This document shows, in pieces, positions 32,168-40,687 of a stretch of 64,000 nt of DNA (positions are counted from its first letter, which is position 1; each line of letters opens with the position of its first letter). The stretch is from an uncultured Anaerolineales bacterium (GTDB lineage Bacteria > Chloroflexota > Anaerolineae > Anaerolineales > UBA6663). The stretch covers positions 97,691 through 161,690 of the forward strand of contig CALFZO010000187.1 in the NCBI GenBank assembly GCA_937952305.1, in the 5' to 3' direction. Position numbers and translations under genes: made by a program. A model generated the notes under the pieces. That model was given only the letters and a program-made list of their open reading frames with translations, ran no database searches and was not told the DNA's origin.

Positions 32168-33175
32168 ATGACGATTGGCTGGGGCATCCTCGGGGCCGGT
32201 GACATCGCCCGCAAGCAGACGGCCCGCGCGATCGGCGCCGCCCGGAACGCGCGCCTGGCCGCCGTCCTGCGGCGCGACCTGGCTGCGGCGCGCGCCTTCG
32301 CCGACGAGTTTGGCGCAGACCGGGCCTATGACCAGATAGACGCCTTGCTGGCCGACCCGGCCGTGCACGCCGTCTACATCGCCACGCCCGTCCACCTGCA
32401 CGCCGGGCACACGCTGGCCGCGGCGCGCGCCGGCAAGCACGTCCTGGTCGAAAAACCGATGGCCCTGTCGACGGCCGAGTGCAGCGCCATGCTGGCGGCC
32501 TGCCGGGCGGCCGGCGTGCGCCTGATGGTCAGCTACTACCAGCGCTTCAACGCCCGGCACCAGCAGGTGCGCGAACTCGTGGCCCACGGCGCCATCGGGC
32601 AGGTGACCATGGCCCAGGCCCGGCAGGTCTTCCTTTACCCGCCGGAGGCCGGCAACTGGCGGCAGGACCCGGCGCGCGGCGGAGGCGGGGCGCTGATGGA
32701 CGTCGGCGTCCACTGCCTCGATACCCTGCGTTTCATCCTGGGCGAGGTCGAAGCCGTCGCGGCCCAGGTCGCTACCCTGGCCTTCCCATACGCCGTCGAC
32801 GACACTGCCACGCTGCTGCTGCGCTTCCAGAGCGGCGTCCAGGCCGTGGTCAGCGCGGCGTTCAGCGTCGCCTCCGTCCCAGACAGCGACTATCTGGAAC
32901 TGTGCGGCACCGGCGGCCGGATCTGGACTGCCCCGCTGAATGCCAAAGACTCGCGCGGCGCGTTGCGAGTGCTCACGCCGGCCGGCGAGCACCAGTTCAC
33001 CTACGAGCAGGGCACTCACCGGGCCATGATCGAGGCCATCAGCGCCAGCCTGGAGGCCGGGTCCGCGGTGCCGGTCCCGGGCGAGGAGGGCTGGCGCGGC
33101 CTGGCGGTGATTGAGGCGGCCTACGCATCGGCCCGGACCGGCCGCTGGGTGCGGGTGGCCGGGCCAACTATGTGA
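32168..33175 (+). CDS. Gfo/Idh/MocA family dehydrogenase
   Basis: A 335-residue Gfo/Idh/MocA dehydrogenase with G-I-L-G-A-G-D-I-A at the N-terminus, E-K-P-M-A-L-S holding the catalytic lysine, and G-G-G-A-L-M-D-V-G-V-H-C-L-D in the C-terminal domain. It begins 6 nt after the ceramidase-like gene, and the next gene begins within its end. Substrate class is sugars or inositols. It is one of three family members in the window, the others at 10054 and 51274. Confidence 0.88.
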   Translation: MTIGWGILGAGDIARKQTARAIGAARNARLAAVLRRDLAAARAFADEFGADRAYDQIDALLADPAVHAVYIATPVHLHAGHTLAAARAGKHVLVEKPMALSTAECSAMLAACRAAGVRLMVSYYQRFNARHQQVRELVAHGAIGQVTMAQARQVFLYPPEAGNWRQDPARGGGGALMDVGVHCLDTLRFILGEVEAVAAQVATLAFPYAVDDTATLLLRFQSGVQAVVSAAFSVASVPDSDYLELCGTGGRIWTAPLNAKDSRGALRVLTPAGEHQFTYEQGTHRAMIEAISASLEAGSAVPVPGEEGWRGLAVIEAAYASARTGRWVRVAGPTM

Positions 33176-33189
33176 GCGAGGAGATCACG

Positions 33190-34599
33190 ATGCAATTCAA
33201 CGCCCGTATTCTGAGCGAGAGCGACATCGAACGTGTGGAGGCCCAGGCCCTGCTCGTTCTGGAGCGCGTGGGGATGACGGTGGACAACGACGCCCTGTCT
33301 GAGTTGGCTCGGCGGCGCGGCGCGGTCGTAGACGGCCGGTACGTGCGCCTGCCGGCCGAGCTGGTGCGCTGGGCCTTGCAGGTCGCGCCCCGCCACATTC
33401 AGTTACATGGGCGTAACGGTGACGTGCTGCCGCTCGAGCACGGCCAGTGTCACCTCTCCACTTATGCCGAGGCCGTGAACGTCGTCGACTACGGGGCGAC
33501 GCACATGCGGCCGTCCACGCTCAAGGACACCCTCGCCTTCGTCCGGCTGGGCCAGGCCATGCCGGAGATCAACATCGTCGGCCCGGTCTGCTTTGCCCGC
33601 GACCTGCCCGCCCCGGTGCAGCTCCTGCGCACGGCCGAGGTGGTGGTCCTCAACAGCGACAAGCACAACCAGGCAGCGCCATTGAACCTGGAGGAAGCGG
33701 AGCTGTGGTACGACCTGGCGCAGCTGGCCGCGCCGGACCAGAATCCGGTCACCCAGCCGCCGGTGACGTTCGTGGTCTCGTCCACCAGCCCCCTGCAGTT
33801 CGACGGGGACACCTCCCAGGTGATGCAGTTCGCGGCTGAACGCAAGATCCCGTTCATCGCTGCCTCCTGCCCGATGGCGGGCGGGACTTCGCCGCTGGCC
33901 CTGATCGGCACCATTGTGCAGCACCTGGCGGAGGACCTGTTCCTTCTGACCATGGCCCAACTGGTCAACACTGGGGCGCCGGTGATCATGGGCGGCGCGG
34001 CCGGCCTGCTGGATGTGCGCACCGGCGCACTGTCTTATGGCGCCCCCGAGCGCCACCTGCTGCTGGGCGCGGTGATCGAGTTGGCCGATCACTACGGCCT
34101 GCCGCACCATTCGCCGGCCGGCTCGGTGGACGCCTGTTATCCGGACGTTCACGCGGGCGCCGAAAAGATGCAGTGCTGGATGGCGCGCCGCGCGCACGGC
34201 ATCATGTACGGGGTCGGCTTCGGTAGCCTGTACAACGGCAGTGCCGTATCGCTTGAGCAGATGATCATCGACGCCGACCTGTGGCAGGAGGCCGGCCGCT
34301 ATTACCGCGGCCTGGACCTGAGCACGCTGGACGAGTCGAGCGCCGTCATTGAGCGGGTGGGGGCGGGCGGCAATTTTCTGACTGAGCCGCAGACTCTGCG
34401 GCTGATGCGCAGCCAGGAAGTGTACTACTCCAGGATCGCAAACCGGCAGGGTGACCTGGGGCCAGGCATGCTCGAGCGGGCCCATCAGCAGGTGGAACGC
34501 CTGTTGGCCAAACAAGCTGAGGTCCTCGCCGGGTCGGCGGCCGAGGCCGTGCGGCGCTACGTTGCCGAACGTGAGACGAAACTACTGGCTGTGCGCTGA
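33190..34599 (+). CDS. trimethylamine methyltransferase (MttB) superfamily protein, non-pyrrolysine type
   Basis: A 469-residue TIM-barrel methyltransferase of the MttB/MtgB superfamily. Members demethylate quaternary amines such as glycine betaine, proline betaine or carnitine and pass the methyl to a corrinoid protein. The gene is uninterrupted, with no in-frame amber codon, so it is the non-pyrrolysine branch. AGGAG lies 6 nt before ATG 33190; GTG 33172 is an alternative. No corrinoid protein or RamA-type activator is near, so its partner must be elsewhere or the function differs. It follows a Gfo/Idh/MocA gene and precedes membrane proteins. Confidence 0.85.
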   Translation: MQFNARILSESDIERVEAQALLVLERVGMTVDNDALSELARRRGAVVDGRYVRLPAELVRWALQVAPRHIQLHGRNGDVLPLEHGQCHLSTYAEAVNVVDYGATHMRPSTLKDTLAFVRLGQAMPEINIVGPVCFARDLPAPVQLLRTAEVVVLNSDKHNQAAPLNLEEAELWYDLAQLAAPDQNPVTQPPVTFVVSSTSPLQFDGDTSQVMQFAAERKIPFIAASCPMAGGTSPLALIGTIVQHLAEDLFLLTMAQLVNTGAPVIMGGAAGLLDVRTGALSYGAPERHLLLGAVIELADHYGLPHHSPAGSVDACYPDVHAGAEKMQCWMARRAHGIMYGVGFGSLYNGSAVSLEQMIIDADLWQEAGRYYRGLDLSTLDESSAVIERVGAGGNFLTEPQTLRLMRSQEVYYSRIANRQGDLGPGMLERAHQQVERLLAKQAEVLAGSAAEAVRRYVAERETKLLAVR

Positions 34600-34605
34600 G
34601 CGGAG

Positions 34606-35343
34606 ATGGGCTTGACCCTGAACATCTGGGACCTGGGCCTGGTGGCCGTGGTCTCACTCCAGGCAACGGTGCTGGCCTACCTGCCGCAGGCCCGCTCGAA
34701 GGCGATCGTGTTGTCCCTGCCGATCCCGTTCACGGTGGCGACCCTGGCGGTCGGTCAGCGGCCGGACCTCACCCATATCTTGGGCCTCAGCCTGCTCTTC
34801 GCGTACACGCACGGCGTCCGGCTGTTGCACCAGCGGGCGCGCCTGCCCATCGTGCCCGCCATCGGAGTGGCGGCCGGCGGGTATTGCGCGGCTGCGAGCC
34901 TGCTGGCGCCGCGGCTGCCGCGCGACGAGGCCACCTTCTGGCTGGCCAGTTGCGGTACATTCCTCTTGGCCGCCGGGCTGTTGCGCGCGCTGCCCGGCCG
35001 CGCCGAGCCCGACTATCGCAGCCCTTTACCCGTATGGGTGAAACTGCCTATCGTCGTCGCCGTCGTCCTGGGCCTGGTCTGGCTGAAAGGCCTCCTGCAG
35101 GGCTTCATGACGCTCTTCCCCATGGTCGGCGTCATCGCCTCCTATGAGGCGCGTCACAGCTTGTGGACCATCGGCCGGCAGATCCCGGTGCTGATGCTGG
35201 CGATGGTGCCGCTCATCGGCCTGGGACACTGGGGCGCTCCCCGCCTCGGCCTCGGAGCCAGCCTGTTGCTGGGCTGGCTGGGCTACCTGGCCGTGTTCCT
35301 ATTTATCGCTTGGCGCGGGCGGGGAGCCGAGCCGGGCGCTTGA
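34606..35343 (+). CDS. multi-pass integral membrane protein, unknown function
   Basis: A 245-residue very hydrophobic protein with about seven to eight predicted membrane spans (for example residues 10-27, 36-52, 60-76, 83-103, 113-127, 147-165, 172-186, 198-240). No family was recognised. It starts 6 nt after the MttB-like gene with only a weak CGGAG site 3 nt before the ATG, and ends 52 nt before an MFS transporter. Possibly a transporter accessory or permease for the same substrate. Confidence 0.7.
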   Translation: MGLTLNIWDLGLVAVVSLQATVLAYLPQARSKAIVLSLPIPFTVATLAVGQRPDLTHILGLSLLFAYTHGVRLLHQRARLPIVPAIGVAAGGYCAAASLLAPRLPRDEATFWLASCGTFLLAAGLLRALPGRAEPDYRSPLPVWVKLPIVVAVVLGLVWLKGLLQGFMTLFPMVGVIASYEARHSLWTIGRQIPVLMLAMVPLIGLGHWGAPRLGLGASLLLGWLGYLAVFLFIAWRGRGAEPGA

Positions 35344-35395
35344 GGCGCCTGGCCCCGGTGTCCCAGGCCTGCGACCTCAGCCAGGTAGCCAAGAG

Positions 35396-36637
35396 ATGCT
35401 GACCCTGCGTGATCGCTGGTTCCGCTCGGGTTCGCTGGACGACCAGAACGAGCGGCGCCTGCTGGTGGACGGCGCTGCTGCCGGCTTGCTCAACGGCGTG
35501 GCCGTCTTTCTGCCCGTCTTCTTGGTCCGTCTGGGCGCCTCCAACCTCCAGGTCGGCTTAGTCTCGGCCCTGCCCGCGCTTCTGGCGGTGGCGCTGTCGC
35601 TGCCCATCGGCGAGTTCCTGGCCCGGCGGACGACGGTGGTGCGCTGGCTGACGTGGGCGCGCACGCTCGTCTGGGGCAGTTTCCCCGTCATCGGCCTCCT
35701 CCCCTTCTTTCTGAGCGAACGACTGCCCGAGGCCATCCTACTCGTCTGGGGGGCGGTGACTGTGCCGCAGGTCCTGCACGTCGTCGCGGTCAACATCGTC
35801 CTGGGCAATGTCGTGGAGGCCCAGCACCGTTTCCGGCTGCTCAGTCGGCGCTGGTCGGTGGCGGCGCTGGCGGCGGCCCTGGCGGTGGCCGGGATCGGCT
35901 ACGTGTTGCCGCGGCTGGATTTCCCGCTCGGCTATCAATGGATCTTCATCAGCTCAGCCCTGACCACCCTGATCTGTCATCGCATGATGAGCGGAGTGCG
36001 CCTGCCGGAGGCCGCGCCGCCGGCCGCCGCCCTTCCGCTCCTGGAGACGCTGCGCCAGCGCGGCCGGCAGCTGGCGGGCGATCGCACCTTCCTGCGTTTT
36101 ATCCTGGCCCAGTTTGTGTTTTCCAGCGGCCTGCAACTCACTGTGCCGCTCCTGCCGCTCTTCTGGGTGCGAGAGGTCCAGGCGTCGGATGCCCTGATCA
36201 GCGCCATCAACATCGCCCAGATCCTCACGGCGACGGCTGCGTATTTCCTGTGGACGCGCCTGGCGCGCCAGTGGGGCAAGCGCTGGGTCCTGTTGATCAG
36301 CTGCCTGGGGCTCAGTTTCTATCCGGCCCTGACCGCCTTTCTGCCGGCGGCCTGGATGTTGGTGCTGTGGGCGGCCCTGGCCGGCCTGTTTGCCGCCGGG
36401 GTCGACCTGACGTTCGTGGACATCATGATGAGCGCCGGCACGGTTGGACTCCGACCGCTGTACGTGGGCGTCTACATGGTCTCGGCCAACACAGCGGCCT
36501 TCCTGGCGCCCCTGATCGGCACCGCTCTGGCCGACCAGGTCGGCCTGGGTCAGGCCCTGATCCTGGGCAGCGGCCTGCGCCTGGCCGGGGTTGCGCTTAT
36601 CTTCCTTCTGGGGGCAGGTCAGGGCCGTTCTGATTGA
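35396..36637 (+). CDS. MFS transporter
   Basis: A 413-residue major facilitator superfamily protein with twelve hydrophobic segments and a cytosolic loop of charged residues after the sixth (about 195-225). The family motif A region between spans 2 and 3 reads G-E-F-L-A-R-R-T-T. Substrate is not obvious; the context of a methyltransferase and sugar dehydrogenase suggests a small organic compound. Last gene of block D, 227 nt before the next binding-protein gene. Confidence 0.85.
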   Translation: MLTLRDRWFRSGSLDDQNERRLLVDGAAAGLLNGVAVFLPVFLVRLGASNLQVGLVSALPALLAVALSLPIGEFLARRTTVVRWLTWARTLVWGSFPVIGLLPFFLSERLPEAILLVWGAVTVPQVLHVVAVNIVLGNVVEAQHRFRLLSRRWSVAALAAALAVAGIGYVLPRLDFPLGYQWIFISSALTTLICHRMMSGVRLPEAAPPAAALPLLETLRQRGRQLAGDRTFLRFILAQFVFSSGLQLTVPLLPLFWVREVQASDALISAINIAQILTATAAYFLWTRLARQWGKRWVLLISCLGLSFYPALTAFLPAAWMLVLWAALAGLFAAGVDLTFVDIMMSAGTVGLRPLYVGVYMVSANTAAFLAPLIGTALADQVGLGQALILGSGLRLAGVALIFLLGAGQGRSD

Positions 36638-36864
36638 GAGCCGGATTATTCTGATGCCTGATATAAGTACTGAGAAATACTTGGTCTTATGACTAACGGA
36701 TGGGATCTGATGGCAGCCAGAATGGGTCTGTGTGCGTATGTTTATATTGGAATTGACAAAAGATAGAGGCTGGTGCTAAGGTACGTTCTAGATTGGCGGT
36801 CTTGCCCAGCCGGCGGCGGCGCCGCCGGCTCGATCTCCAATCGCCCACGCGAGGAGCTGCTCAA
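36638..36864 (+). promoter_or_regulatory. AT-rich gap with candidate promoter upstream of the second CUT1 operon
   Basis: This 227-bp gap is AT-rich in its first two thirds. TTGACA at 36753-36758 is followed, at 18 bp, by TAAGGT at 36777-36782, a good -35 with a weak -10. A 10-bp perfect inverted repeat follows in the putative leader (36808-36817 / 36821-36830). A GAGGAG ribosome site lies before ATG 36865. The leader hairpin could be an operator or attenuator. Confidence 0.45.
36808..36830 (+). promoter_or_regulatory. leader hairpin/palindrome before the binding-protein gene
   Basis: AGCCGGCGGC at 36808-36817 pairs perfectly with GCCGCCGGCT at 36821-36830 across a 3-nt loop, giving a very stable GC stem 25-50 nt downstream of the candidate promoter and about 35 nt before the ATG. 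It could bind a regulator as a palindrome in DNA or act as an RNA attenuator. Confidence 0.45.
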
Positions 36865-38202
36865 ATGAAAGCCACCCACTTGGCTCGCCCTCTGTCTTTC
36901 ATTGTTCTGGCCCTGCTCACCACCTTCTGCACGGCGGCGCCGCCGGCCCAGCCGACGGCCGGGCCGGCCGATGAGGTCATCGAGATCAGGTTGATGCATC
37001 AGTTCACCGAGGGGTCGCAGACGCAGCCCATCCTGGCGGAGTACACTGAGAAGTACATGCAGGCGCACCCCAACGTCAAGGTCACCTGGGATTGGGCCGG
37101 CTGGGAGCAGTTCGATCAGAAAATGCAGGCCCGCATCGAGGCTGGCGATCCGCCCGATGCCGTCTTTAACTCCTCGCCCCTGATCGCCGTGTACGCCCGC
37201 CAGGGGCTGCTGCAACCAATCGACTCGGCCTTGAAAGAGCAGAATTATGAAGGCGATGCCGTCTGGGCCGATACCTTCCTGTCCGGCTTGCTTCAGCAGG
37301 CTTTCGTTCAGGATGCCTCCACCGGGCCGGGCTATTACGCGGTCCCCGTCGACATGCACATCTCTGGCCTGATCTATGACAAGGACATGTTCGCGCGGAT
37401 GAACCTGCAGCCGCCGCAGACTTGGGCCGACGTCGTCGACCTGGCGGAGAAGTTCCAAGCGGCCGGCATCATTCCCTTCGCCCAGGATGGCGGTTACACC
37501 CCGTACAATTTCCGCGCCTTCATGTACCTCGCCATCCGCATCGGGGGCGAAACGGCTTTCTACGATACGTGCCTCCACAAGGACGGCTTCCCGTGGGCCG
37601 GTAACCCGGACTGGCTCAAGGCGGCCCAGGAGTTCCAGATCCTGACGACCAAGTACTTCCAACCTGGTTTCCTCGGCTCGCAGTGGCCGGCGGCACAGAC
37701 CGAGTGGGCCAACGGCAAGATGGCGATGATGATCATCCCCACCTGGCTGCCGAGCGAGATGCTGGGGACGAACGTGGACGCGATGAAGATCGGGTTCGTG
37801 CGTTTCCCGGCCTACCCCGGCGGCAAAGGTGACCAGACGGCCACTGAGCTCAAGTTCAACGGTTTCGGCGTGCTCAAGGAAGCCCGCCAGCCCCAGGCCA
37901 CTCTGGATTTCCTCAAGTATCTGAGCAGCCGTCAGTTCCAGGAGGTCCATTCCGCCCAGGGCCTGGTGCCGTCACCTATCGAAGGGGTGGCGCTGCCGGC
38001 GCAGCTGAGCGACGTCACCGCTATGCTGGCCGACCACCCCAAGATGATCCCGATGATGGACGGCATCGAGGGCGACGCGCCGGAGTGGATGGCCAACGTC
38101 GCCGAGCCGTTGATTGGGGAGCTGGCCGCCGGAACCATGGCGCCGGAAGCGTTCATCGCCGAGCTGCAGGCCCAGTCCGACGCTTTCTACGCCAAACCGT
38201 GA
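36865..38202 (+). CDS. CUT1 sugar ABC transporter substrate-binding protein
   Basis: A 445-residue family 1 solute-binding protein. The N-terminus is a typical signal sequence ending L-L-T-T-F-C-T-A-A: the cysteine position is right for a lipoprotein, but Phe before it is unusual for a lipobox, which normally has Gly, Ala or Ser there. The stalk is a short Pro/Thr/Ala segment rather than the V-V-K-E-T repeat of the first binding protein. The mature part contains L-M-H-Q-F-T-E-G and Y-x-x-K-Y near the start, as in COG1653 proteins. Permeases follow at 38269 and 39176; no ATPase is present. Likely binds an oligosaccharide related to the downstream uronate enzymes. Confidence 0.88.
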   Translation: MKATHLARPLSFIVLALLTTFCTAAPPAQPTAGPADEVIEIRLMHQFTEGSQTQPILAEYTEKYMQAHPNVKVTWDWAGWEQFDQKMQARIEAGDPPDAVFNSSPLIAVYARQGLLQPIDSALKEQNYEGDAVWADTFLSGLLQQAFVQDASTGPGYYAVPVDMHISGLIYDKDMFARMNLQPPQTWADVVDLAEKFQAAGIIPFAQDGGYTPYNFRAFMYLAIRIGGETAFYDTCLHKDGFPWAGNPDWLKAAQEFQILTTKYFQPGFLGSQWPAAQTEWANGKMAMMIIPTWLPSEMLGTNVDAMKIGFVRFPAYPGGKGDQTATELKFNGFGVLKEARQPQATLDFLKYLSSRQFQEVHSAQGLVPSPIEGVALPAQLSDVTAMLADHPKMIPMMDGIEGDAPEWMANVAEPLIGELAAGTMAPEAFIAELQAQSDAFYAKP

Positions 38203-38210
38203 AACTGCCC

Positions 38211-38240
38211 CGGGGCCGGCTGAACGCCGGGCCGGCCCCG
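38211..38240 (+). terminator. strong hairpin after the second binding-protein gene
   Basis: A 10-bp perfect GC stem, 38211-38220 pairing with 38231-38240, with a 10-nt loop, begins 8 nt after the binding-protein stop. No U-tract. It occupies the same position as the hairpin at 13815-13850 in the first operon, so it probably sets binding-protein to permease ratio. Confidence 0.6.
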
Positions 38241-38268
38241 CGTTGATTTCATCTCCTTCACCCTCTAT

Positions 38269-39186
38269 ATGCAGGCGACCACCAGCGGCCGGCGCAAGGG
38301 GCGCAGCATCATCGTCGCCTTCCTCGCGCCGACCGTCCTCTTGTACCTGGTCCTGTTCGCTTACCCCAGCGTCGAGTCCCTGCGCCTCAGCCTGTACGAC
38401 TGGAAAGGCCTCAACCCGGACAACGCCCGCTTTGTCGGGTTGGACAACTTCGCCGAGGCGGTCCAGGATCGGTGGGTGGCCGTCTCGTTACGCAACATGG
38501 CCCTGATCATCGTCGCCGGCGGCGCCCTGCTGTTTCCGCTGGCGCTGCTGTTTGCGGCGGCCTTGCTGAACGACCGGATCAAGGCCAAGGCCCTGTTTCG
38601 TACCCTGATCTTCTTCCCCTACATCCTGTCCGGCCCGGGCGTGGGCCTGCTATGGACTTTCATCCTTAATCCGAGCTTTGGGGCGTTGAACGGCGTGCTG
38701 CGCCTGGTGGGCCTGGGCGCCTGGGCCCAGCCCTGGCTCGGCCAGCCGGCCACGGCTCTGGGGGCCATCATTTTCGTCTCGATTTGGTGGTCGCTCGGCT
38801 TCTACATGCTGTACCTGGTGGCCGGCATGCAGACCATCCCGACCGAGATCCTGGATGCCGCGCGGGTGGATGGCGCGCACGAAGGTCAGTTGTTCTTCAG
38901 CATCACCTTGCCGATCCTGCGCGACTTTCTGGCCGTGGCCGTCGTCCTGTGGATCATCGAGGGCCTGAAGACCTTTGCGGTGGTTTTTCTGCTGACGCAG
39001 GGCGGGCCGGCGAACCAGACCCATGTGTTAACCACCTACATGATGCGCATGGCGTTCCAGACCGGCGGCGCACCCGTCTTGCGTCTGGGCTACGGCACCA
39101 GCCTGGCGGTCATCCTGCTGTTTTTTGTGGTGCTCGCCGCGCTGCTCTACTTCCGGCTCTCACGGGAGGAAGCTATTGAATACTGA
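38269..39186 (+). CDS. CUT1 sugar ABC transporter permease (MalF-like)
   Basis: A 305-residue permease with about six membrane spans and an EAA loop (T-E-I-L-D-A-A-R-V-D-G-A-H). No ribosome site is visible before ATG 38269, where the sequence is pyrimidine-rich, and no other in-frame start exists in the gap. Low translation may be deliberate after the hairpin. The C-terminus overlaps the next gene's start. Confidence 0.85.
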   Translation: MQATTSGRRKGRSIIVAFLAPTVLLYLVLFAYPSVESLRLSLYDWKGLNPDNARFVGLDNFAEAVQDRWVAVSLRNMALIIVAGGALLFPLALLFAAALLNDRIKAKALFRTLIFFPYILSGPGVGLLWTFILNPSFGALNGVLRLVGLGAWAQPWLGQPATALGAIIFVSIWWSLGFYMLYLVAGMQTIPTEILDAARVDGAHEGQLFFSITLPILRDFLAVAVVLWIIEGLKTFAVVFLLTQGGPANQTHVLTTYMMRMAFQTGGAPVLRLGYGTSLAVILLFFVVLAALLYFRLSREEAIEY

Positions 39187-40042
39187 ACCAGCGGCCCCGG
39201 CGCGGCCCGCCTTCGGCCGGTCTCTGGCCTATACGCTGATCTACCTGGCTCTGATCGCCTGGTCCGGCCTGTCGCTGTTCAGCCTGTTCTGGGTGTTGTT
39301 TAGTTCGTTCAAGACCAATCGGGAACTGTTCGCCGACGTCTGGGCGCTGCCGGCCAGCCTGCAATGGGATAACTATGTCTCCGCCTGGCAGACTACCCAC
39401 ATGGACCGGTTCTTCCTCAACAGCGTCGCGGTGAGCGCGGCCGCCGTGCTGCTGACCGCCGGTCTGGCGGCGATGAGCAGTTATGTGCTGGCCCGTTTCA
39501 GTTTCCTGGGGCGGCGCCCGATTCTGGTGGCGCTGCTGGCCGGGCTGGCCATCCCGCTGCAGCTCATCACCATCCCGCTCTTCCTGCTGTTCACGCGCTG
39601 GCGGCTCATCAACTCGCTGCCGGCCCTGACCCTGGTGTACGTGGCGATCTCGCTGCCATTCAGCGTCTTCGTGCTGACCGGCTTCTTCCGGTCCCTGCCG
39701 CGCGAGCTGGAGGAAGTGGCGGTGCTGGACGGCGCGAATGAGTATCAGATATTCTGGCAGGTGATGCTGCCGCTGGTGCGGCCCGGCCTGTTCACCGTGA
39801 GCATCTTCAATTTTCTCAACATCTGGAATGAGTACCTGCTGGCCCTGATGTTGCTGTCCAAGCCGGAGAACATGACGGTGCCGATGGGTTTGTACGCGCT
39901 GCGCGTCACCCAGGGGGCAGCGGCCGATTGGGTCAGCATGATCGCGGGCCTGGTGATCGTCCTGACGCCGACCTTCCTCTTCTTCCTGGTCTTCCAGAAC
40001 CGTATCGCGGGCGGACTGACGGCCGGCGCGCTGAAGGGCTGA
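39176..40042 (+). CDS. CUT1 sugar ABC transporter permease (MalG-like)
   Basis: A 288-residue permease, partner of the preceding gene. The start is taken as TTG 39176, which has GGGAGGA 5 nt upstream and overlaps the previous stop codon by 11 nt; a longer frame starting at 39125 would add a non-homologous head. EAA loop: E-L-E-E-V-A-V-L-D-G-A-N. The C-terminus is G-L-T-A-G-A-L-K-G, the same ending as the first operon's MalG-like permease. Confidence 0.88.
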   Translation: MNTEPAAPARPAFGRSLAYTLIYLALIAWSGLSLFSLFWVLFSSFKTNRELFADVWALPASLQWDNYVSAWQTTHMDRFFLNSVAVSAAAVLLTAGLAAMSSYVLARFSFLGRRPILVALLAGLAIPLQLITIPLFLLFTRWRLINSLPALTLVYVAISLPFSVFVLTGFFRSLPRELEEVAVLDGANEYQIFWQVMLPLVRPGLFTVSIFNFLNIWNEYLLALMLLSKPENMTVPMGLYALRVTQGAAADWVSMIAGLVIVLTPTFLFFLVFQNRIAGGLTAGALKG

Positions 40043-40047
40043 GGCCC

Positions 40048-40647
40048 ATGACACCCTCAACCTTGTGGACTCTGGACTCGCTCAGCCGGATCGGCGGCCA
40101 CACCCCTCAGGTCCTGGGCGCGCCCCGCCTGGTGGCGGGGCCTGGCGGCCCGGCCGTGGCCTTCGACGGACAACGGGACGGCCTGGTCATCGACTGCCAT
40201 CCGCTGGCCGGCGCGGACCGCTTCACAATCGAGATGGTCTTCCGGCCCGAGTCGGGCGGGGAGCGCGAGCAGCGCGTGCTGCACTTGCAGGAGGCCGGCA
40301 GCGATAGCCGCCTGTTGATCGAGACACGCGCCCCGGCCGAAGATTACTGGTTCGTGGACACATTCGCCCGGTCCGGCGACGTGAGCTGCACCCTGTATGC
40401 GGAGGCCCATCCCCATCCCTTCGGGCCGTGGTATCACGTCGCCTTGGTGTATGACGGCCGGACAATGCGGCACTATGTCTCCGGGGTATTGGAGCTCAGC
40501 GGCCAGCTCGCCTTCGCGCCGCAGCGCTCTGGGCAGACGTCCCTCGGCGTGCGCCTTAACCGTGTTTCCTGGTTTCGGGGCCTGGTGCGGGCCGTGGGTT
40601 TCACGCCGCTAGACTTGGGGCCGGAAGCCTTTCAATTGCGCGCCTGA
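40048..40647 (+). CDS. LamG/concanavalin-A-like domain protein, intracellular
   Basis: A 199-residue single-domain protein with the LamG-type beta-sandwich pattern: F-D-G-Q-R-D-G-L, F-T-I-E-M-V-F-R-P, W-Y-H-V-A-L-V-Y-D-G-R-T-M-R-H-Y-V-S-G. It has no signal peptide or attached catalytic domain. Such domains bind carbohydrate or act as lectin-like modules and are usually extracellular, so a free cytoplasmic one is unusual. It starts 5 nt after the permease gene and precedes the second ceramidase-like gene. Confidence 0.75.
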   Translation: MTPSTLWTLDSLSRIGGHTPQVLGAPRLVAGPGGPAVAFDGQRDGLVIDCHPLAGADRFTIEMVFRPESGGEREQRVLHLQEAGSDSRLLIETRAPAEDYWFVDTFARSGDVSCTLYAEAHPHPFGPWYHVALVYDGRTMRHYVSGVLELSGQLAFAPQRSGQTSLGVRLNRVSWFRGLVRAVGFTPLDLGPEAFQLRA

Positions 40648-40687
40648 GCGGGTGGGTCGAGAGAGTTTCACGAGGAGGACTGTGGCC

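Noticed and set aside
33190..34599. Possible pyrrolysine-containing methyltransferase
   Set aside because: The open frame has no internal TAG codon, and pyl genes are not seen.
36640..36700. Additional promoter-like boxes (TTGAGA with a distant TATAAG)
   Set aside because: Spacing of 22 bp between the boxes is too long for a sigma70 promoter.
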